NCBI GenBank assembly: GCA_016858145.1
Contig: JAEHOE010000037.1
Coordinates: forward strand, 186,001-250,000
Direction of reading: 5' to 3'
DNA length: 64,000 nt
Source of the DNA: Edaphochlamys debaryana
Taxonomy: Eukaryota > Chlorophyta > Chlorophyceae > Chlamydomonadales
Shown here: one piece after another, positions 62,764 through 64,000 of the stretch
Position numbering within the stretch: the stretch's first letter is position 1
Layout: every line of letters begins with the position of its first letter
Translations under genes and position numbers: made by a program
The notes under the pieces: model-generated
Database searches by the model: none
What the model was told of the DNA's origin: nothing
The model's input: only the letters and a program-made list of their open reading frames with translations

Positions 62764-64000
62764 TGGTGCGTGAAGGGGAGGGAGGGGGAAGAGGCAGGGG
62801 CCAGCGGGGCCCGGGGGCCGGTCAGGGAGGGAGGGGGAGGGGGCGGGACGGAGAGGGCGGGTTCCGCAAGTACAGGATTTGAGCTGACGTGGCGTTGAGG
62901 GCCCTGCTGCACAAGTGGAGTCGACCGCATGGCGTCGTGCGGCCGCACGCCAGGGGCCATCGCGCGATGCTGGGTGTGAGAGCGGGCGAGCAGAGCTCGC
63001 AACGGGCGAGGGCGCGGGGTCCGCCGGCTTTCGCCGGGTGCTACGCTACTGCACTGACTGATCATGCACCCTGTAACCCTCCCCCTTTCACACGCGTGCG
63101 GTGTGCAGGCCGTTGGGCGGTCGGCGCAGCGACGGCGGGGGCGCAGAGGAGGGGGAGGAGGACGAGGAGGGCGGGGGCGCCCGCGGCCGCGGCAACTTCG
63201 TACCGGAAGACTTCAGGTGGGGTTGCCCTTTGGGACCTGGCCTTGTCCGTACTTGAGCGCATGAGGCACGTGCACGTCGCGTTGTCGTACGCCTGTGTGC
63301 TAGGTGGTACGGCATCCCGTGCAGGACTGGGATGCCCGCCACCCAACCCCTGCCCGCCCATGCCGTTGGGCCGCTGACACGTACACGGATGCTCCACGGA
63401 TGGCTCTTCGCCCAGGCCTTCCCCACCTCCGTACACCCCTCTCATCGCCCCGCGCCTGCCCACCCGCTCCGCCACCCACCCAACTCACCCCACCACCCAC
63501 CCCTCCACCCACCCCACTACCCACCCTCACCACCCGCCCCACCACCCACCCGCACCCACTCTCCCACCCGCCCCCAGGTGCCCCCGCTGCTGCGCCCGCG
63601 AGCAGCGGCCGTACCCCTTCGAGGGCCTTATGCCGGGCCCCATGCGGGAGGTGCTGGCGGGACTGCGCTCGGCCGACCCAGGCCTGCAGCCGCCCCTGCT
63701 GCCGCCGCAGCTGCTGCCCAGCGGCGCGGCGCGGGCGGCGGCGCCGCCGGGCGCAGGGCCGGCAGCGGCGGCGGCGGCAGCGGCAGGCGCGGAGCGGCGC
63801 TGGCGCGGCGGAGAGGGCCTGGGGCCGGGGCTGGGCGAGGGCGAGGGTGTGGGTTTGGAAAGGGAGCGAGATCGCGACGCAGACAGCGAGCGGGACCGGG
63901 ACTTTGAGGGCGGCCGGGGCGAGCGGGAGGGGCAGAGGGAGCGCGGCGGAGGCGGGGGCAGGGGCGCTGCCTCGCGCGCCGCCTCGGGGTCCACCGGCGG
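47083..64000 (+). CDS. KDM5: KDM5/JARID1-type chromatin protein with degenerate JmjC, 3' truncated
   Basis: KDM5 proteins remove H3K4 methyl groups. The domain order matches fully. JmjN is at 47083-47275 ([18 protein letters not shown]). ARID is at 47580-47819 ([20 protein letters not shown]). PHD1 is near 50020-50180 ([19 protein letters not shown], all C4HC3 ligands). JmjC is at 50998-51133 and 51403-51743. An AT-hook lies near 52565 (KRGRPKGSK). A C5HC2 finger is near 52725-53110 ([19 protein letters not shown]). A long helical PLU-1 region spans about 53460-60010, PHD2 is near 60480-60640, and PHD3 is at 62620-62730 plus about 63570-63600 ([27 protein letters not shown]). JmjC keeps His and Glu in WHLEDH but loses the third iron ligand (YVAC for YHxG) and other cofactor residues, so it is probably inactive. 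The ATG at 47083 was preferred over an in-frame GTG at 47041. The frame is open at the window end. Confidence 0.92.
58101..58260 (+). repeat. 112-bp tandem echo of a KDM5 exon end
   Basis: gtgactaccagccgctggcg...gcgcag plus gtgggt (from 58114) recurs as gtgactacgtgcgcctggcg...gcacag plus gtggga (from 58226). Both copies keep a usable donor. Confidence 0.75.
58962..59262 (+). repeat. Three copies of a KDM5 exon end
   Basis: acctcccccctggacctgga begins near 58962 (the real exon end, SPLDLEPE plus gtaggg), near 59080 (followed by gccggag plus gtgggt) and near 59237 (degraded). A short tttggacacgtgtgtg minisatellite lies between the last two, at about 59150-59215. Confidence 0.75.
62733..62765. 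repeat. (GTGC)n microsatellite splitting the PHD3 coding region
   Basis: gtgc repeats about eight times right at the splice donor after CVGLS. The exon ends in gcag, then gtgcgtgc..., so the donor itself is part of the repeat. Confidence 0.85.

Overview
The window is nuclear DNA of a green alga, most likely a volvocine chlorophyte related to Chlamydomonas, Gonium or Volvox. It is very GC-rich. The genes are cut by many short GT-AG introns, and exons are rich in Ala, Gly, Pro and Gln tracts. UGUAA polyadenylation signals lie a few hundred bases after several stop codons. The proteins are plant- or alga-type: an ENO3-like enolase, SGT1, and a hydroxyproline-rich surface protein. No prokaryotic, organellar or viral gene cluster was seen.

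Layout. (1) 1-2430, + strand: 3' part of an atypical protein kinase-like gene. (2) 2431-6686: repeat-bearing DNA without a convincing gene. (3) 6687-14593, +: a many-exon TPR protein. (4) 14594-17761: intergenic, with a 51-bp minisatellite. (5) 17762-22139, +: enolase, 13 exons, rebuilt base by base. (6) 24441-31022, -: secreted/type I membrane glycoprotein, 8 exons, 1,754 residues. (7) 32473-37546, -: SNM1A/PSO2-type DNA crosslink-repair nuclease, 10 exons, 885 residues. (8) 37735-38149, -: a small acidic protein. (9) 39094-43181, -: SGT1 co-chaperone. (10) 43887-45879, -: UIM-bearing nuclear protein with some RAD51AP1-like traits. (11) 47083 to beyond 64000, +: KDM5/JARID1-type chromatin protein, cut by the window end.

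Genes 6-10 all lie on the minus strand, and gene 10 is divergent from the KDM5 gene across a 1.2-kb shared upstream region. SNM1 and, if the weak similarity holds, the UIM protein would both act in crosslink or recombination repair. SGT1 and the clamp-type TPR protein point to Hsp90/Hsp70 work. Nothing shows these genes are co-regulated.

Most striking points: the KDM5 homologue keeps its reader domains but has lost several JmjC active-site residues, so it is probably a pseudo-demethylase. The SNM1 nuclease ends in a PCNA-binding box and has a large acidic insert inside its metallo-beta-lactamase fold. Introns of four unrelated genes carry degraded tandem copies of the neighbouring exon boundary, splice site included. 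Exon positions come from hand reading and may be off by a base or two.
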